Shown: piece after piece, positions 60,786 to 64,000 of the stretch | Numbering within the stretch: the first letter of the stretch is position 1 | Layout of the letters: every line of letters begins with the position of its first letter | Source: Anaerolineae bacterium | GTDB lineage: Bacteria > Chloroflexota > Anaerolineae > 4572-78 > J111 | Direction: 5' to 3' | Assembly (NCBI GenBank): GCA_023382535.1 | Contig: JAHDWA010000055.1 | Coordinates: 7,803 to 71,802 of the forward strand | Length of the DNA: 64,000 bases | Made by a program: the position numbers and the translations under genes | Notes under the pieces: generated by a model | Told to the model about the DNA's origin: nothing | The model's database searches: none | What the model saw: the letters and a program-made list of their open reading frames with translations, nothing else

Positions 60786-61576
60786 GCAATAATAACCTTT
60801 CTCCTAATGGCAAATACGCCCTGGAATTGCAGGACCTTCATTGTTTCTACGGCAGTTTCCGGGCCGTCAAAGACGTGAGCTTAAAGATTGAACGCAAAAA
60901 AATCACTGCCTTCATCGGCCCATCGGGCTGCGGCAAAAGTACGGTCCTGCGCGCGCTCAACCGCATGAACGACCTCATTCCCGGCGCGTACGTTAAAGGC
61001 CAGGTCTTGTACCACGGACGCAACCTGTACGACGCCGAGGTGGACCCGGTCGAAGTGCGGCGGCGGATTGGCATGGTTTTCCAAAAGCCCAATCCTTTTC
61101 CCAAATCCATCTACGAAAATGTGGCCTGGGGCGCCCGCATCAACGGCTACAAAGGCAATCTGGACGACCTGGTCGAGCAATCTCTGCGCCAGGCTGCCCT
61201 GTGGGACGAGGTCAAGGACAAACTCAAGCAAAGTGGTTTAAGCCTGTCCGGCGGCCAGCAGCAGCGCTTGTGCATTGCTCGGGCCATTGCCGTTAAACCG
61301 GAAATCATCCTGATGGACGAGCCGTGTTCGGCTCTGGACCCCATTGCTACGCTTAAGATTGAAGATTTGATGCGTGAACTGGTCCTAAACTATACTATCA
61401 TCATCGTCACCCATAATATGCAGCAGGCAGCTCGCGCCTCCGACTACACCGCCTACTACTTGATGGATCGCAACGACCGGGCCGGCGCCCTGGTCGAATA
61501 CGGCCCCACCCAGGAATTGTTCACCAATCCCAGGGATAAGCGGACCGAGGATTACATTACCGGACGGTTTGGATAA
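60782..61576 (+). CDS. pstB: phosphate ABC transporter ATP-binding protein PstB
   Basis: A 264-residue ABC ATPase matching PstB throughout: Walker [13 protein letters not shown] near 42, the family marker [11 protein letters not shown]-loop [20 protein letters not shown], signature [16 protein letters not shown], Walker [16 protein letters not shown] and switch His in [19 protein letters not shown]. It powers phosphate import by PstCA. Its start overlaps the pstA stop (ATGA). A GC-rich inverted repeat follows before arsC. Confidence 0.96.
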   Translation: MSNNNLSPNGKYALELQDLHCFYGSFRAVKDVSLKIERKKITAFIGPSGCGKSTVLRALNRMNDLIPGAYVKGQVLYHGRNLYDAEVDPVEVRRRIGMVFQKPNPFPKSIYENVAWGARINGYKGNLDDLVEQSLRQAALWDEVKDKLKQSGLSLSGGQQQRLCIARAIAVKPEIILMDEPCSALDPIATLKIEDLMRELVLNYTIIIVTHNMQQAARASDYTAYYLMDRNDRAGALVEYGPTQELFTNPRDKRTEDYITGRFG

Positions 61577-61579
61577 AGC

Positions 61580-61655
61580 AGCAGGGGGGCAGGGGTGCGG
61601 AGGAGCGGGGGAGAGGTTTTTCTCCCCTGCCCCCCTGCCCCTCTGCTCCCCTGCT
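61580..61655. repeat. GC-rich inverted repeat between pstB and arsC
   Basis: The left part has G-rich runs (AGCAGGGGGGCAGGGGTGC, GGAGCGGGGGAGAGG) and the right part the complementary runs (CTCCCCTGCCCCCCTGCCCC, TCTGCTCCCCTGCT), with TTTTT in the centre. It forms a long stem and may reduce read-through from pstB to arsC and phoU. Confidence 0.65.
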
Positions 61656-61669
61656 AAAAGGAGAAGACA

Positions 61670-62116
<447 letters not shown>

Positions 62117-62151
62117 CCGCTACAAGATGAAGGCGTTGAAAGGATATAACC

Positions 62152-62823
62152 ATGCTCAGAGAAAGTTTTCACCGTGACTTGAAACGGCTGCACGAGGAGG
62201 TTTTGCTGCTCGGCAGCATGGTCGAAAGTATGCTGACCGACGCGGTGGATGTCCTCAAACGGCGCGATATGGACGGTTCACGGCGCTTGATGGCCTACGA
62301 TCAGCGGGTCAACGAAAAGCGCCTGGCGATCGAGCACGATACCCTGACCTTGATTGCCACCCAGCAGCCGATGGCCGGCGATGTCCGCACCCTGGCCGCC
62401 ATCCTGGATATTGCGGCGGAGCTGGAGCGGATGGGTGATTATGCCAAGGGCATCGCCAAAATCAATCTGATGATCGGCCCGGGCGAGCTGATCAAGCCCC
62501 TCATAGATATTCCGCGGATGGCCGAGAAAAGCCGGAGTATGCTGCACCGGGCGCTGGAAGCCTTTATCAACCGGGATGTGGAGCTGGCCCGCTCTATCCC
62601 GGCAGAGGACGACGAGGTAGATGCGCTTTATAACCAGGTTTACAGCGAGCTGATCACTTATATTATGAAAGATCCCCAAAATATGGACCAGGCCACTTAC
62701 CTGACCTGGGCGGCGCACAATCTGGAGCGCACCGCCGACCGGGTCACCAATATCTGCGAGCGGGTTATCTTTACCGTCACCGGCAGAGTGGTTGAGTTTA
62801 GTATGCCTCTGGACATGGCCTGA
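62152..62823 (+). CDS. phoU: phosphate regulator PhoU
   Basis: A 223-residue PhoU with both three-helix halves. The first contains LKRLHEEVLLLGSMVESMLTDAVDVLKRRD and DTLTLIATQQPMAGDVRTLAAILDIAAELERMGDYA. The second contains MLHRALEAFINRDVELARSIPAEDDEVDALYNQVY and the matching ATYLTWAAHNLERTADRVTNICERV. The E..R..D motifs bind metal clusters in solved PhoU proteins. It restrains Pst transport and Pho signalling when phosphate is ample. It is 35 bases after arsC, with AAAGGATA upstream. Confidence 0.95.
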   Translation: MLRESFHRDLKRLHEEVLLLGSMVESMLTDAVDVLKRRDMDGSRRLMAYDQRVNEKRLAIEHDTLTLIATQQPMAGDVRTLAAILDIAAELERMGDYAKGIAKINLMIGPGELIKPLIDIPRMAEKSRSMLHRALEAFINRDVELARSIPAEDDEVDALYNQVYSELITYIMKDPQNMDQATYLTWAAHNLERTADRVTNICERVIFTVTGRVVEFSMPLDMA

Positions 62824-63036
62824 TAAGACCCGGCTCAAAACAAATCGAACTCATTGGGCCAAAAAATCGAAAAAGTCGGGCTGCCCAAAAAGCTTGCCTG
62901 GAGCAAGCCCGTAGCTTAAACCAACACGCCTTAGATTGTATCGCCATCGATTCAGACATGCAACAAAAAATCAACTCGCGCGTATAGATATACGGCAACA
63001 ATGATTAGTACGCAGATATGCCGAGGATAGCATGAC

Positions 63037-63759
63037 ATGGCGGTGATGGTTGCTGACGGACTTTTTGCACCGTTAGATAAGGATTTACATTTGGAACGCA
63101 TCGGTGGTGGTAATGAAACCGAAGTCTACTGCACCGATGACCGGCGGTTTGTGGTCAAAGTAAAATGTGAAGAACAACAAACCCCACGGGAAGCTCTGCG
63201 CCAAGCACAGCAGGCGCGAACAGCCGCCACCGCCTTTGCCGCCGCCGTTGGCCCGCAGCATAGCATCCCCAGTTACTTTCTGGTGGCTCGTAACAGTGAG
63301 GGCGAGGTGCAGCCGGTGGTGCTACAACCTTTTCTGGGCCAGGCCCAGTCGCTGTTTGACGTAGACTATGAGAAGTTGAGTGCGGCGGAACGGCAGCACA
63401 TCGCCGGACAACTGCGTCAAATTATTCGCCGTTCGCTCCATTTTTACCGTCAAACCGGGCAATTACCGGATTTGTACGGCCGGACCAGTCGCAGCCAGGC
63501 CGAGCGCAAGCGATTGAACCGTCTTTGGATGCTGCCCTGGCGGCTGTGGAGTTTTCTGGTGAAACGGAACCTGCTCCGCGCCCATAACCTGATGCTGACG
63601 GAGACCCCCGAACGGCGCGTGGTCCTGATTGATTATGACCCGGTGCAGCGCAGCCAGTTGTACCGCTGGGTTTACTACAATGTGCGCCGTTTTCTCTTTT
63701 GGCGTGATTACCTGTTGCTATGGCTGATGGAAAAAACCGGCTATGTGCCTAAAGCCTAA
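63037..63759 (+). CDS. kinase-fold-like hypothetical protein next to phoU
   Basis: A 240-residue protein. The N-terminus resembles a protein-kinase-like lobe: ERIGGGNETEVYCTDDRRFVVKVK offers a Gly-rich turn and a candidate ATP Lys. Towards the C-terminus LLRAHNLMLTETPERRVVLIDYDPV recalls the catalytic-loop Asn and the metal Asp of kinase folds, but the catalytic Asp of HxD is absent (RAHN). It may therefore be a YrbL-like or pseudokinase protein. The C-terminal 60 residues are rich in Arg, Trp and Tyr and may touch the membrane. GAGGA stands nine bases ahead of ATG 63037. It follows phoU by 213 bases. Function unknown. Confidence 0.5.
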   Translation: MAVMVADGLFAPLDKDLHLERIGGGNETEVYCTDDRRFVVKVKCEEQQTPREALRQAQQARTAATAFAAAVGPQHSIPSYFLVARNSEGEVQPVVLQPFLGQAQSLFDVDYEKLSAAERQHIAGQLRQIIRRSLHFYRQTGQLPDLYGRTSRSQAERKRLNRLWMLPWRLWSFLVKRNLLRAHNLMLTETPERRVVLIDYDPVQRSQLYRWVYYNVRRFLFWRDYLLLWLMEKTGYVPKA

Positions 63760-64000
63760 TTTGCAGGACAGCATTGAGAAATAAGAATTCCCTGTGGAGT
63801 ACTCCCTAATGATCGTGCTGGCGTATTTACAGCCAGTGGGAACAGCACGGTCTGGTAGAACCTGGACGAGAAATTGGGCTCACTCGCTATCCCCTTGGCC
63901 TGACTCGCATCGCCGAAGAATTACCCCCTGAGCCTCCCCAACCGAAGCAATTTATAATGAGTTAGCCTCAGAAATATGCTATCATATCTCAGTACAGGAG
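63760..64000. other. window end without an intact gene
   Basis: A 50-codon open stretch (about 63817-63966, plus strand) encodes YSQWEQHGLVEPGREIGLTR, YPLGLTRIAEELP and a Pro-rich end. It starts right after a stop codon, so it may be the tail of a decayed gene; I do not call it a CDS. A TATCAT -10-like element with TG upstream near 63980 may serve a gene beyond the window. Confidence 0.3.

Overview
The window looks like a chromosomal segment of a Chloroflexota bacterium, probably Anaerolineae or Caldilineae-like. This is inferred from the very large SARP/AfsR-type regulators, the domain make-up of the Pst and uptake transporters, the B12-dependent methyl-transfer genes and the intergenic palindromes. 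No rRNA or marker gene is present to prove it. I saw no tRNA, rRNA, CRISPR array, phage module or intact transposase.

Layout. (1) 1-4.8 kb: a cut-off esterase, a sugar-phosphate isomerase-like protein, then a cobalamin riboswitch with terminator ahead of a corrinoid protein, a UroD/MtaA-like methyltransferase and a MetH-activation-like protein. (2) 4.8-10.1 kb: SARP regulator 1, divergent from a DUF4242 gene, then a small exported protein and a UbiD decarboxylase. (3) 10.2-22.9 kb, minus strand: a histidine kinase, then a composite uptake locus. This has one lipoprotein that fuses a nucleoside-type (BMP) and a phosphonate-type (PhnD) binding protein, PhnC, an enlarged PhnE, a terminator, and a second promoter driving a NupOPQ-type nucleoside importer with a nucleoside hydrolase. 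(4) 23-32.5 kb: a split methylcrotonyl-CoA carboxylase-like operon containing a dehalogenase-like HAD gene, then a DeoR regulator, E2 and a fused E1 alpha-beta of a 2-oxoacid dehydrogenase.

(5) 32.8-52 kb: accessory genes, including two paralogous cassettes. Each has a large SARP-STAND-TPR regulator divergent from a small protein of an unnamed family (YR.YLLT.W ... DP.TGQ.R.F), followed by enzymes (tandem alpha/beta hydrolases; a methyltransferase and a beta-propeller). Direct repeats, with exact 22-bp periodicity in two of three cases, lie in the SARP divergent promoter regions. Four intergenic palindromes with AAGTGCCTGTCACCT-type arms occur in the window. (6) 52-55.5 kb: a doubly truncated alcohol-dehydrogenase remnant read in frame into a STAND/TPR ATPase that has its own promoter.

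(7) 55.5-63.8 kb: a phosphate locus. Two arrays of 11-bp TTAA repeats (Pho-box-like) precede two tiny unknown genes and pstS. They are followed by pstC, a pstA that carries a complete but circularly permuted PstS domain in its first extracytoplasmic loop, pstB, a thioredoxin-type arsenate reductase, phoU and a kinase-like protein. The main novelty is the rearranged transporter architecture (permuted PstS inside PstA, BMP-PhnD fusion, enlarged PhnE) and the SARP/small-protein cassettes.
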